Origin: an uncultured Oscillospiraceae bacterium
Lineage (GTDB): Bacteria; Bacillota; Clostridia; Oscillospirales; Ruminococcaceae
Assembly: GCA_934488695.1 (NCBI GenBank)
Contig: CAKSSH010000006.1
Coordinates: forward strand, 1 to 49,092
DNA: 49,092 bases
Direction of reading: 5' to 3'
The first letter of the stretch is position 1. Each line of letters begins with the position of its first letter. Positions 7,824-16,795 of the stretch are shown one piece after another. Made by a program: the position numbers and the translations under genes. The notes beneath the pieces are model-generated. The model had not been told where the DNA came from, made no database searches, and saw nothing but the letters and a program-made list of their open reading frames with translations.

Positions 7824-9440
7824 ATGACAAAGTACATTTTTGTGACCGGAGGTGTTGTATCCGGCTTGGGGAAGGGAATCACGGCTGCTTCGCTTGGAAG
7901 TCTTTTGAAGGCACGCGGATTCAAGGTTGCCGCACAAAAGCTTGACCCATATATCAATGTGGATCCGGGCACTATGAGTCCGTATCAGCACGGAGAGGTT
8001 TATGTTACGGAGGATGGCGCAGAAACCGATTTGGATTTGGGACACTATGAGCGGTTTATCGACGAGGATTTGAACAAATACTCCAATCTGACTACCGGAA
8101 AGGTCTATTGGAACGTGCTTAACAAAGAACGGCGTGGAGAATATCTCGGCTCCACCGTTCAGGTGATTCCCCACATTACGAACGAGATTAAGGAGTTTGT
8201 ATATAGTGTCGGGAAAAAGACGAGTGCCGATGTGGTGATAACCGAGATTGGCGGCACCATCGGCGATATTGAATCTCAGCCCTTTATCGAGGCAGTGCGT
8301 CAAATATCGTTGGAGGTTGGCCGAGAGAACAGCTTGTTTATCCACGTAACGTTGGTCCCCTATCTGCGGGGCTCGGAGGAGCACAAATCCAAGCCGACTC
8401 AACATTCCGTCAAGGAGCTGCAGGGTATGGGCATTAACCCAAATCTCATAGTTCTGCGCTGTGATGAGCCGCTGGAGGAATCTATTTTCCGGAAGATTGC
8501 ACTCTTCTGCAACGTAAAGCCCGACTGCGTGATTGAAAACATCACTCTTCCAAATCTTTACGAAGCACCGTTAATGCTGGAAAAATCCCACTTTTCTGAG
8601 GTGGTTTGTCGGGAGCTTGGCCTTTCCGCACCGGCGCCGGATCTTACGGGGTGGAAAGAACTGGTGGACCGAATCAACAATGCGCAATCTTGCTGCGTGG
8701 AGATTGGCTTGGTGGGAAAATACGTTGGTCTGCACGATGCCTATCTGTCTGTAGCAGAAGCACTGTATCACGCCGGGTATGCCTATAAGGTCCGCATTAA
8801 TATCCATTGGATTGATTCGGAAGAGATTACGCCCGAAACAGTGCGGGAAACACTCTGTGATCTGGACGGGATCATCGTTCCGGGAGGCTTCGGCAGCCGT
8901 GGTATCGATGGGATGATTCTTGCTGCCAAATATGCCAGAGAAAACGATATTCCTTACTTTGGCATTTGTCTTGGAATGCAGATTGCAGTCATCGAATTTG
9001 CCCGAAATGCCGCCGGAATACAGGACGCCAATTCCGGCGAGTTCAACGAACAGTGTCAGAATAAAGTAATCGACTTCATGCCGGGTCAGAGCGAGGACAT
9101 TGATAAGGGCGGCACGCTGCGACTTGGTGCATATCCCTGCGTAATCAGAAAGGATACCATAATGGAGCGATGCTACGGCAGGCGGGAAATCAGCGAGCGT
9201 CACCGTCACCGCTATGAATTTAACAACGATTACAGGGAATGTCTTGTATCCTGCGGCCTGACCCTGAGCGGTGTTTCCCCCGACGGCAGGCTGGTGGAGA
9301 CCGTGGAGCTGTCAGACAGACCGTTTTTTGTGGGTGTTCAATATCATCCCGAGTTCAAAAGCCGCCCCAATAAGCCCCATCCGTTGTTTCTTGGCTTCAT
9401 TGAAGCAGCAAAGGCGTGTGCAAAGGATAGCGCCAAATGA
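7824..9440 (+). CDS. pyrG: CTP synthase
   Basis: 538 aa, standard length. The N-terminal synthetase domain starts KYIFVTGGVVSGLGKGITAA (P-loop) with LDPYINVDPGTM. The C-terminal class I glutamine amidotransferase has the nucleophile elbow GICLGMQ and the triad motif QYHPEFKS. It aminates UTP with glutamine-derived ammonia, so it is another glutamine user in this block. AAAGGAGG lies just before ATG. The 136 bases upstream hold a 22-codon ORF (7696-7764) without clear support. Confidence 0.97.
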   Translation: MTKYIFVTGGVVSGLGKGITAASLGSLLKARGFKVAAQKLDPYINVDPGTMSPYQHGEVYVTEDGAETDLDLGHYERFIDEDLNKYSNLTTGKVYWNVLNKERRGEYLGSTVQVIPHITNEIKEFVYSVGKKTSADVVITEIGGTIGDIESQPFIEAVRQISLEVGRENSLFIHVTLVPYLRGSEEHKSKPTQHSVKELQGMGINPNLIVLRCDEPLEESIFRKIALFCNVKPDCVIENITLPNLYEAPLMLEKSHFSEVVCRELGLSAPAPDLTGWKELVDRINNAQSCCVEIGLVGKYVGLHDAYLSVAEALYHAGYAYKVRINIHWIDSEEITPETVRETLCDLDGIIVPGGFGSRGIDGMILAAKYARENDIPYFGICLGMQIAVIEFARNAAGIQDANSGEFNEQCQNKVIDFMPGQSEDIDKGGTLRLGAYPCVIRKDTIMERCYGRREISERHRHRYEFNNDYRECLVSCGLTLSGVSPDGRLVETVELSDRPFFVGVQYHPEFKSRPNKPHPLFLGFIEAAKACAKDSAK

Positions 9441-9510
9441 GCAACCGCGAGGTGTGTGATTTGCTGCGCGTTTATGCCGGCGCCTATGCGGGATGAAAGG
9501 AGCTGTGGGT

Positions 9511-10302
9511 ATGCACTTTACGAAAATGCACGGTTTAGGCAATGACTATTTGTATGTTTACGGAGATGTTCCGGATAATATCACAGAACTTTCGCGAAAG
9601 CTTTCCGATCGACATTTCGGCGCCGGCGCGGACGGGATGATTTATATTTCCCCATCCGAGGTAGCAGATTTTAAAATGAGAGTTTTCAATGCCGACGGTA
9701 GCGAGGCAAAGATGTGTGGGAATGGTATTCGTTGCGTGGGGAAGTATGTCTATGATAAGGGATATACAGACAGAACACATTTGACCATAGAAACACTTTC
9801 CGGAATTAAAAGGCTTGATATGCAGTTATATTCCGGAAAGGTAAAAAATGTGACGGTTGACATGGGGCAGGTAGAAGTAGAAAAAGACATAGAATTGACG
9901 ATAAACGGAAACAAAATTAACGGGACACCGGTAGCGGTCGGAAATCCGCATTTTGTTGTTTTCGTCCGTGACATAGAGAAGGCTCCTCTCCGTACAATAG
10001 GCTCGCTCATTGAAAAACATGAGGCTTTTCCCGGCGGAGTGAACACGGAGCTTGTACAGGTTATGGGGGATAACGTGCTGCGCGTGCGTGTTTGGGAACG
10101 GGGCAGCGGTGTGACAATGGCGTGCGGAACCGGAGCCTGTGCCGGTGCGGCTGCGGCGGTAAAAAAAGGATGCTGCAGCCCGGATTCGGTTGTGTCTGTT
10201 GTGCTGGATGGCGGTGTTTTGGAAATCAATGTGGGTAATCATGGAAATGTTTTGATGACCGGTCCTGCAGAATGGGTTTATGAGGGAGAAACGGTGATAT
10301 GA
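9511..10302 (+). CDS. dapF: Diaminopimelate epimerase
   Basis: 263 aa with the start at 9511 (MHFTKMHGLGNDYLYV). An upstream in-frame ATG at 9493 is rejected because the ribosome site AAAGGAG (9495-9501) lies between them at the right distance from 9511. The two catalytic cysteines are visible in GNGIRCVGKYV and TMACGTGACAGAA. It interconverts LL- and meso-diaminopimelate for lysine and peptidoglycan synthesis. Its stop overlaps the dapL start (ATGA), so the two are translationally coupled. Confidence 0.95.
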   Translation: MHFTKMHGLGNDYLYVYGDVPDNITELSRKLSDRHFGAGADGMIYISPSEVADFKMRVFNADGSEAKMCGNGIRCVGKYVYDKGYTDRTHLTIETLSGIKRLDMQLYSGKVKNVTVDMGQVEVEKDIELTINGNKINGTPVAVGNPHFVVFVRDIEKAPLRTIGSLIEKHEAFPGGVNTELVQVMGDNVLRVRVWERGSGVTMACGTGACAGAAAAVKKGCCSPDSVVSVVLDGGVLEINVGNHGNVLMTGPAEWVYEGETVI

Positions 10303-11492
10303 TTAAGCCTAATATGCATTATGCAGATTTAAAGGAATCTTATTTTTTTTACAATATCACACAAAAAACGCAGGCATTTTTGCAGGAAAACCCAGGTCGG
10401 CATCTGTATCGCATGGGTATCGGAGACGTATCTCTTCCCTTGTGCGATGCTGTGATTATTGCCCTGCATGAAGCAGTCAACGATCAGGCGGAAAAGGAGC
10501 GGTTTCAAGGATATATGCCGGAATGCGGGGATCCTGCTCTGCGTGCCATCATTGCAGACTATTATTGCAAACGCGGCGTTGCGATTTCTGATGATGAGGT
10601 TTTCGTTTCAAGCGGAGCAGGCGATGAGCTGGGAAATATTCTGGACCTGTTTGACCAGAACAACAGCGCTTTAATTATTGAACCGGCTTATCCTGCATAC
10701 GTTGATGCAAATATTATGGCTGGCAGAAAAATCATTCACCTGCCCTCCGGAGAGGGCGAGGGCTTTTTGCCGGATCCGAAAGAAGAAGCTAAAGCAGATA
10801 TTATCTATCTTTGCTCGCCTAATAATCCTACCGGGGCTGTGTTTACGAGAGAACAACTTGGACGGTGGGTCGATTTTGCAAACAAAAACGGCTCGATTAT
10901 TCTTTTTGATGCTGCCTATGAGGCATTTATTGAAGACGATATGCTGCCGCACAGTATCTTTGAAATAAATGGTGCCGACACCTGTGCCATTGAGATCTGT
11001 TCTCTTTCAAAAACCGCCGGTTTTACGGGAATGCGGCTTGGATATACCGTGATTCCAAAAGCGCTTCAACGAAACGGAATGTACTTCAATGACATGTGGG
11101 TCCGTAATAGAACGACAAAAGCCAACGGCGTATCTTACATTATTCAAAAAGGGGGCGCGGCCGTTTTCACAGAGGAGGGACAGCGACAAATACGCAAGAA
11201 TATACAAGTTTACAAAGAAAATGCTTACAGGATCATGGATACCTTGAATCGGCTCGGCATCTGGTATTGCGGGGGAAAAAACGCGCCCTATATCTGGCTA
11301 AAATGTCCGAATGGCATGGGAGGCTGGGAGTTTTTTGATTTTCTGTTAAAGAAAATTCAGGTTGTCGGAACTCCGGGAGAAGGCTTCGGCGCCTGCGGAG
11401 AGGGGTTCTTTCGATTTTCTGCATTCGGAAGCCCTGAAGATACAAAAGAAGCGATGAAACGGCTGGCAAGCCTTTTGGAAAGGCAATGTTAG
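10299..11492 (+). CDS. dapL: LL-diaminopimelate aminotransferase
   Basis: 397 aa, a fold-type I PLP aminotransferase. The N-terminus has YFFYNITQKTQAF and RMGIGDVSLPL. Further motifs are SPNNPTGAVF, the PLP-lysine context CSLSKTAGFTGMRLGYT, and FFRFSAFGSPEDT near the end. It makes LL-DAP directly from tetrahydrodipicolinate, bypassing the succinylase and acetylase routes. Pairing with dapF completes the last two steps to meso-DAP. It overlaps dapF by four bases. The N-terminus differs in detail from plant-type DapL (NITQKTQAF rather than a longer extension), as in other clostridial enzymes. Confidence 0.94.
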   Translation: MIKPNMHYADLKESYFFYNITQKTQAFLQENPGRHLYRMGIGDVSLPLCDAVIIALHEAVNDQAEKERFQGYMPECGDPALRAIIADYYCKRGVAISDDEVFVSSGAGDELGNILDLFDQNNSALIIEPAYPAYVDANIMAGRKIIHLPSGEGEGFLPDPKEEAKADIIYLCSPNNPTGAVFTREQLGRWVDFANKNGSIILFDAAYEAFIEDDMLPHSIFEINGADTCAIEICSLSKTAGFTGMRLGYTVIPKALQRNGMYFNDMWVRNRTTKANGVSYIIQKGGAAVFTEEGQRQIRKNIQVYKENAYRIMDTLNRLGIWYCGGKNAPYIWLKCPNGMGGWEFFDFLLKKIQVVGTPGEGFGACGEGFFRFSAFGSPEDTKEAMKRLASLLERQC

Positions 11493-11594
11493 CCGAAGGT
11501 TTTTCTGATACAGTAAAAATAATAGGAGATTAGAGCATGCTGCCGCGCGGCGGGCGTCGGAGGTCGCTTTGACTTTTTGTTTACCGGCCTTTTC

Positions 11595-11624
11595 TTGACA
11601 GAATAATGAAAATGATGTATCATA
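11595..11624 (+). promoter_or_regulatory. Predicted promoter of the acyltransferase gene
   Basis: TTGACA (11595-11600) and TATCAT (11619-11624) with an 18-base spacer, about 85 bases before the likely start at 11710. Confidence 0.6.
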
Positions 11625-11709
11625 ATACAAACCGACGCGGCAATCCGGTATGCCGGGGCCGGTCGGGAAAGAACCGAAAAAAGTTGCCTGTGCCGTCGGA
11701 GGGATGCGA

Positions 11710-12210
11710 ATGAACAGATTTTTTCAAAAAATGGCTGAAACGCTGTGGATAAACGGCCTTTGCAAATCCAGATTTATTCCTTCAAAAATTCGCTACCGCT
11801 TTTATCGGCTGGGCGGTATCAAGATAAAAAAATCGACTGTTCGCGAAGCAGTCACCTTTGACGGCCTTGATATTACGATCCATCAAAACGTTTTTATCAA
11901 CCGGGATGTGTTTATCAATTGCCGGGAACATGTTGAAATCGGCGAAAATGCCGGAATCGCATTTGGCACTATGATTTTAACAGCGACTCACGAAATCGGC
12001 GACAGTACGCTGCGTGTCGGGCCGCACTATAGACGGCCGGTGAAAATCGGCCGCGGGGTTTGGATTGGTGCGCGGTCCATTATTTTGCCGGGCGTTACGT
12101 TGGGGGACGGCTGCGTTATTGCCGCCGGCTCGGTGGTCAATCGGGACTGTGAGCCCGATTGCCTGTATGCCGGGGTGCCGGCCAAAAAAATCCGGACGCT
12201 TGAAAAATAA
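11710..12210 (+). CDS. Left-handed beta-helix (hexapeptide) O-acetyltransferase
   Basis: 166 aa from ATG 11710, six bases after GGAGGG (11698-11703); an upstream in-frame ATG at 11650 lacks a ribosome site. From about residue 55 the sequence follows hexapeptide-repeat periodicity (I-T-I-H-Q-N-V-F-I-N, VWIGARSIILPGVTLGDGCV, VIAAGSVVNRDCEPD) and ends with YAGVPAKKI. This is the MaaT/NodL/Wzx-associated acyltransferase type using acetyl-CoA. The likely active-site His is in ILTATHEIG. The acceptor is unknown; a maltose, serine or polysaccharide acetyltransferase is possible. It stands alone between a promoter and a terminator. Confidence 0.82.
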   Translation: MNRFFQKMAETLWINGLCKSRFIPSKIRYRFYRLGGIKIKKSTVREAVTFDGLDITIHQNVFINRDVFINCREHVEIGENAGIAFGTMILTATHEIGDSTLRVGPHYRRPVKIGRGVWIGARSIILPGVTLGDGCVIAAGSVVNRDCEPDCLYAGVPAKKIRTLEK

Positions 12211-12243
12211 GCGCACTCGTGTTTCGGCTTGAAAAAACAACAT

Positions 12244-12277
12244 AAAAAGGGCGCCTGCATACGCAGGCGCCCTTTTT
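12244..12277. terminator. Bidirectional terminator between the acyltransferase and rqcH
   Basis: A 15-bp perfect stem (12244-12258 / 12263-12277) with an ATAC loop, A-rich on the left and T-rich on the right, so it can serve both convergent transcripts. Confidence 0.9.
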
Positions 12278-12428
12278 CAAGCGTTCCGGCCGTTTTGGCG
12301 AACGAATTTGTAAAAACACCGATGCGACATCTTCAAGCAAAAGGGCACCTTGCTCTTCGGCTTGAAAAATCGGCACCCTGCGGCGCTGTCAAGGCCGGCT
12401 TTTATTGTTCCCTGCGCATAGGCTTGCT

Positions 12429-14177
12429 TCACGGCTGGCGCAGGGCTTTTTCCTGTTCGGCGTCCGGGTTTACGACGATGGTTTTAAAATCGGTATAAAT
12501 AACGCGCCCGGGTCTGGCTCCGGCAGGCTTTCGGACAAAGCGTACCGGCGTATAATCGACAGCCACCTTGCCGCTTTGCCGCGCGCGGCTGTTATAGGCG
12601 GCCAGACAGGCGGCCTCGTACAAGGTTCGCTCCGGGACCGGTTTTCCCTGCGTGACAATAACGGTATGAGAGCCCGGAATCTCACGGGTGTGCAGCCAAA
12701 GATCGTTGCGCGCGGCTTCTTTGAGCGTCAGCCGGTCATTTTGCAGATTGTTGCGGCCGCAGAGAATCCGAAAGCCGTCCGACGAGAGGTATTGCAGATA
12801 TGGTACGGCGGATTTTAGCCGATTTTTGTCCGACTGCCGCTTAATGTAATGCCCCTCATACAGCTCGGCGCGGATGGCGGCCAGTTCGCTTTCGCCGGCG
12901 GCACGGGACAGAGCGTCAAAGACCGATTCGATGTACCGCAGTTCTTCTTCGCCGGCACAAAGCAGCTCACGCAGCTTTTTTTCGGCGGTATCGGCCTTGC
13001 GATATTCGTTGTAGTACTTTTGCGCGTTCTGCGCCGGAGTCAGGCGCTCATCCAGCGCAATTTCGACAAGCGGTGCCTGCGGCTGGTAAAAATTGGGCAG
13101 ACGGATCGATTGCTGACCCTTGTGCAGCGAGCTTAAATTGGCGTATAAAATATCGCCGTACTGACGCAGACGCTCCTTATCGCGGGTCTTTTCGAGGTCG
13201 ATGCGCTGATTGGCAAGTTTGCGCTCTAATCGCTCGGTAATATTCAAAACGGTTTTGAAAAGGTCCCCGCTTTTTTGCCGGATTCGCTCTGTGCGTTCGC
13301 GTTCCCGATAAAAATCATCCAGCATCTCCCCCGGGGTGTCGTAGACACGGGTGACGACGTCGGCGCCGTATTGGTGCAGCGGTAAAAACGAAAAGTCCCG
13401 CGGGCGTCCGCTTGTTTCAAAAACGGCGGTCGGCACCGGGTCCTTGAGGGCTTCTTTTAGGCGCCCGACGGCGAAAAACAAGCGGTCTAACTGTTCCGGC
13501 GACAGGGTGTCGGCCGGCAAATCTTCTGTGCGCAGCGCATAAAACGTAAGCTCCCGGCAGACAATGGGCGACAGACCGCTGCAGCTTTGCAGCAGTGCTT
13601 TGGAAAGCGGCTGCGCACTTTGCCGCAGGGCCGCCTCCAATTCGTCCCGACGGCATAGCCGCAGATCCAGCTTATTTTGCGCAGGCGGAAGCTGATAGGT
13701 CGTTCCGGGCAAAATCAGGCGAACAGCGGAGGTTTCCGGGCCGACGCGCCGGACAGCGTCCACAATACGGCTGTTTTCGCCGAGCAGAATTAGATTGCTG
13801 TTGTGCCCCATGATTTCAAGACAAAGGGACAGGGTAATACGGTCGGCAAGCTCGCTGAAAACCTCGAAATCCAAAAACAGGACTCGATCCAGCCCCGCTT
13901 GGCGCACCCCGATGAGCTTTCCGCCGTTTAAGTGCTTGCGCAGCAGCATACAGAATACCGGCGGGGTTTGGGGGTTTTCGGGAGTCAGGGCGGTTTTTTG
14001 GATCCGCGCGCTGCCGGCGGCACAGGACAGCAGCAAGCGGCAGCCGCCGTTTTTTCGGCGCAGCGCCAGAATGATACAATCCCTGGCCGGCTGAAAAATT
14101 TTTTCCACCCGCGCACCGAGACAGTCTTGCTCGATTTCCCGGGCCAAAACGGACAAAAAAGCTCCGTCCAAAGCCAA
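12429..14177 (-). CDS. rqcH: Rqc2 homologue RqcH (NFACT / fibronectin-binding family)
   Basis: 582 aa from a TTG start at 14177, seven bases after AAAGGGGG; the upstream GTG at 14195 has no ribosome site. Domain order: NFACT-N (LDGAFLSVLAREIEQDCLGA, EIMGHNSNLIL), HhH region, long coiled coil (residues about 280-420), and NFACT-R (NDLWLHTREIPGSHTVIV). In B. subtilis RqcH binds stalled 50S subunits and adds alanine tails to nascent chains for degradation. It also matches the older fibronectin-binding label. It is divergent from dnaX and close to smpB/tmRNA, the other ribosome-rescue system. Confidence 0.93.
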   Translation of the reverse strand: MALDGAFLSVLAREIEQDCLGARVEKIFQPARDCIILALRRKNGGCRLLLSCAAGSARIQKTALTPENPQTPPVFCMLLRKHLNGGKLIGVRQAGLDRVLFLDFEVFSELADRITLSLCLEIMGHNSNLILLGENSRIVDAVRRVGPETSAVRLILPGTTYQLPPAQNKLDLRLCRRDELEAALRQSAQPLSKALLQSCSGLSPIVCRELTFYALRTEDLPADTLSPEQLDRLFFAVGRLKEALKDPVPTAVFETSGRPRDFSFLPLHQYGADVVTRVYDTPGEMLDDFYRERERTERIRQKSGDLFKTVLNITERLERKLANQRIDLEKTRDKERLRQYGDILYANLSSLHKGQQSIRLPNFYQPQAPLVEIALDERLTPAQNAQKYYNEYRKADTAEKKLRELLCAGEEELRYIESVFDALSRAAGESELAAIRAELYEGHYIKRQSDKNRLKSAVPYLQYLSSDGFRILCGRNNLQNDRLTLKEAARNDLWLHTREIPGSHTVIVTQGKPVPERTLYEAACLAAYNSRARQSGKVAVDYTPVRFVRKPAGARPGRVIYTDFKTIVVNPDAEQEKALRQP

Positions 14178-14204
14178 AATACCGCCCCCTTTCACATTTT
14201 TCTT

Positions 14205-14233
14205 ATCTTAGCATATTTTGCGGTTTTTTTCAA
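14205..14233 (-). promoter_or_regulatory. Predicted promoter of rqcH
   Basis: On the minus strand TTGAAA (14228-14233) and TAAGAT (14205-14210) have a 17-base spacer and lie about 28 bases before the TTG start. Confidence 0.55.
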
Positions 14234-14253
14234 TGGTAAAATGCGCTTTTTAA

Positions 14254-14282
14254 TTGACAGGCCTCTTGAAAACGGCTATAAT
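14254..14282 (+). promoter_or_regulatory. Predicted sigma-A promoter of the dnaX operon
   Basis: Perfect TTGACA (14254-14259) and TATAAT (14277-14282) with a 17-base spacer, 37 bases before dnaX. Confidence 0.9.
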
Positions 14283-14318
14283 AAAGGTAATTATGAAAGG
14301 AACGGGAGGGGTTTGCGG

Positions 14319-16028
14319 ATGCATAAGGCGCTTTACCGAAAATGGCGTCCCCAGGTCTTTGAGGACGTGGTCGGGCAGGATTATATCGTAGCAGTGCTCA
14401 AAAATCAAGTGGCTGCCGGCAAAATCGGGCACGCCTATCTGTTTACCGGCTCTCGCGGCACCGGAAAAACCACCTGTGCCAAAATTTTTTCGCGAGCGGT
14501 CAATTGTCTTCAGCCGCAAAACGGAGATCCCTGCGGCAGCTGTGAAATATGCGGCGAGATTTTAAGCGGCGCGGCGACCGATGTTGTGGAAATCGACGCG
14601 GCCAGCCACACCGGTGTGGATAATATTCGGGATATTATTGAAGAATCGGCGTTTTTGCCGGTTTTGTGCCGCTATCGGGTGTATATTATTGATGAGGCTC
14701 ATATGCTCAGTCAAAGCGCCTTTAACGCGCTGCTGAAAATCATGGAAGAGCCGCCGGAGCACGTCATTTTTATTTTGGCCACCACCGAGGTGCACCAAAT
14801 TCCGGTGACCGTGATTTCACGCTGTCAGCGTTTTGACTTTCAGCGGATCCGCGACGAGGAAATTCGGGCGCGCCTGCTGCAGGTAGCGGCGGCGGAGCAG
14901 ATTGTGCTGGAGGAGGATGCGGCTGCGGTCATTGCCGCTTTGGCGGATGGCGGTATGCGGGATGCACTGTCACTTTTTGATCAGTGCGCCTCCTATGACA
15001 ATCATGTTACCTGTGAGAGCGTTTCCAAGGTTTCGGGTCAGGCCGACCATGCGTTTGTGGACGCACTTTTGCAAGCGGTGTGCGACGGAGATACGGCACA
15101 GGCTCTGCATCATAGTGCGGCGGCACATCAACGATCTCTGTCGGTTTCGTATATTTTGGCCGAGATGATAGCCGGGTTTCGGGATGCGATGATTTTAAAA
15201 TCGGTCGGCGAACAGGCGCCCGAGCTGTTTTCTGCCGGCAGCGACCTTGCGCTTGCCGGAAAGCTTGCCGCAAAAATGTCGCTTGCCGAGATTTTGAACT
15301 GTCTGGACATTCTTTCGGATGCCCTTAACACCTTAGGCCGCTCGGCTTACCCGCAGATTTTGTTTGAACAGAGTCTCATTCGTTTGTGCACAGCGCCGGC
15401 CGGGGCGGATCCCGCCGGACTTTCGGCCAAAGTGCAGGCATTGGAAAAGCGGCTGGGCACGGTTCCGGCAAACTTTTCGCCTTTTTCCGCACCGGCGACA
15501 AAGTCGGACGAAAAAAAGCTCCCCGAGCCGCATGCTGCGGAAGCGGTCAAACAGAAAACGCCGGGAGACGGGCAGACGCCGGCGCCGTCCGAAAAAAGCC
15601 GGCTGAAAAACAATGCCGAGGCCCCGGCCGGTGATCCGGCCGGACAGTCGAGAGAGACAGCGCCGAAGACAGCGGCTTCATCTGCTGCCGGTGCTGAGGA
15701 CGGGGCGCCGATTGCTTTTGAGCTTTGGCCGCAGGTGCTGGAGCTTCTTTCCAAGAGCAATCCGCCGCTTTGCGGCAGTCTGCGCAGCGCTAAGGCATAC
15801 CTGGGTGGCGACGTGGTTTATATTGATACCAATGATTTCACCTTTTCTCTGCTTAAGGGCAGTGAGCACAACCGAACGACCCTGAAAGCGGCAATTGCCC
15901 AAGCCGCCGGCCGGCCGCTTTTGTGCGCGCAGTATAAGGAAAAGTCTGCGCGTCCGGCTGCCGGCAGCGCCATGGAGGAGATTTTAAAACGAGCGCGCCG
16001 CAACGGGGTGGATGTTTCCGAGAGCTGA
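14319..16028 (+). CDS. dnaX: DNA polymerase III tau (and possibly gamma) subunit
   Basis: 569 aa from ATG 14319 (MHKALYRKWRPQVFEDVVGQ, preceded by GGGAGGGG). AAA+ clamp-loader ATPase: Walker A GSRGTGKTT at about residue 44, a four-Cys zinc module (CLQPQNGDPCGSCEIC), Walker B YIIDEAHML, and sensor LATTEVHQIP. The C-terminal third is a low-complexity Ala/Pro/Glu linker and a tau-like end. At codons 398-400 the heptamer A AAA AAG (15512-15518) is in the correct phase for -1 slippage, as in E. coli dnaX. Slippage would add about 39 residues ending at 15634. It heads the operon dnaX-exonuclease-ybaB-recR. Confidence 0.95.
   Translation: MHKALYRKWRPQVFEDVVGQDYIVAVLKNQVAAGKIGHAYLFTGSRGTGKTTCAKIFSRAVNCLQPQNGDPCGSCEICGEILSGAATDVVEIDAASHTGVDNIRDIIEESAFLPVLCRYRVYIIDEAHMLSQSAFNALLKIMEEPPEHVIFILATTEVHQIPVTVISRCQRFDFQRIRDEEIRARLLQVAAAEQIVLEEDAAAVIAALADGGMRDALSLFDQCASYDNHVTCESVSKVSGQADHAFVDALLQAVCDGDTAQALHHSAAAHQRSLSVSYILAEMIAGFRDAMILKSVGEQAPELFSAGSDLALAGKLAAKMSLAEILNCLDILSDALNTLGRSAYPQILFEQSLIRLCTAPAGADPAGLSAKVQALEKRLGTVPANFSPFSAPATKSDEKKLPEPHAAEAVKQKTPGDGQTPAPSEKSRLKNNAEAPAGDPAGQSRETAPKTAASSAAGAEDGAPIAFELWPQVLELLSKSNPPLCGSLRSAKAYLGGDVVYIDTNDFTFSLLKGSEHNRTTLKAAIAQAAGRPLLCAQYKEKSARPAAGSAMEEILKRARRNGVDVSES
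15512..15540 (+). promoter_or_regulatory. Candidate -1 ribosomal frameshift site in dnaX
   Basis: The heptamer A AAA AAG spans 15512-15518 with zero-frame codons GAA AAA AAG. It is followed after nine bases by a small stem CCGCA / TGCGG (15528-15540). The -1 frame stays open to a TGA at 15632-15634. The stem is short and no AGGAG-like element lies upstream, so efficiency is uncertain. Confidence 0.5.
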
Positions 16029-16046
16029 CGGAAAGGGAGAGATGAT

Positions 16047-16775
16047 GTGAACGAGCTGTCCGGTTTGTTGGACCGATTTGACCGTATTGTGATTTTTGAC
16101 ACCGAAACCAGCGGGCTTGATTTTATAGGCGATCAGATTATTGAATTGGCGGCCATTTGTCTTATGAGAAACGAGCGGGGCAAGGCGGCGATCGTTGATG
16201 AGATGGATGAATTCGTGCGTCTGCCCGAGGGACGGGTGCTGTCGGATACGATTGTGCAGTTGACCGGAATCACCGATGAAATGCTGCTGGAGCAGGGCAT
16301 TTCGGAGCGGGCGGCAGCTGACCGTTTTTTGCGTCTTATCGGGACGGGACGCACCCTTCTGTGCGCACATAACGCACAATTTGATTTAATGTTTACCCGC
16401 CGCCTGCTGCGTGGCGTTCGCTTTGAAATCCAGCCGCAGTTTTTGGATACGCTGACAGTCTACAAAGACCGGCGCCCTTATCCGCACCGGCTGAAGGACG
16501 CTATTGAGGCATACGGACTGAGCGGTAAGGTGCAAAACAGCCATCGAGCCATTGATGACGTCCGGGCGCTGTTGGAGGTGCTGATTGCCATGGATATGGA
16601 GCGCACCGATTTGGAGCAGTATATCAACTTGTTCGGCTTTAATCCCAAATACGGGATCAGCGGGGATAAAATTCGCGGCGTTCACTATTTGCCGCAGGCT
16701 TTTCATGATCGAAAAACGGTAGTGGAGCAGACGCTTTATGCGTATTATCGCGCCTGCCCCGGCGCCGAGGTATAA
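16047..16775 (+). CDS. DEDDh 3'-5' exonuclease, DnaQ/epsilon-like
   Basis: 242 aa, starting at GTG 16047 after AAAGGGAGAG. The exonuclease motifs are complete: ExoI FDTETSGLD, ExoII LCAHNAQFDLMF, ExoIII SHRAIDDVRALL with the catalytic His and Asp. The last 60 residues (FNPKYGISGDKIRGVHY) form a tail I do not recognise. It lies 18 bases after dnaX and could be a proofreading or repair exonuclease. PolC of Firmicutes carries its own Exo domain, so a DnaE- or repair-linked role is equally plausible. Confidence 0.88.
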   Translation: MNELSGLLDRFDRIVIFDTETSGLDFIGDQIIELAAICLMRNERGKAAIVDEMDEFVRLPEGRVLSDTIVQLTGITDEMLLEQGISERAAADRFLRLIGTGRTLLCAHNAQFDLMFTRRLLRGVRFEIQPQFLDTLTVYKDRRPYPHRLKDAIEAYGLSGKVQNSHRAIDDVRALLEVLIAMDMERTDLEQYINLFGFNPKYGISGDKIRGVHYLPQAFHDRKTVVEQTLYAYYRACPGAEV

Positions 16776-16795
16776 TGAATAAAGGAGAAAAATCA

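Noticed and set aside
8571..9209. 212-codon minus-strand frame inside pyrG
   Set aside because: Shadow of a well-conserved CTP synthase; no ribosome site, no domain, unprotein-like composition.
13932..14318. N-terminal extension of the dnaX frame to 13932
   Set aside because: It runs antisense through rqcH and across the divergent promoters; the ATG at 14319 has a ribosome site and gives the normal DnaX N-terminus.
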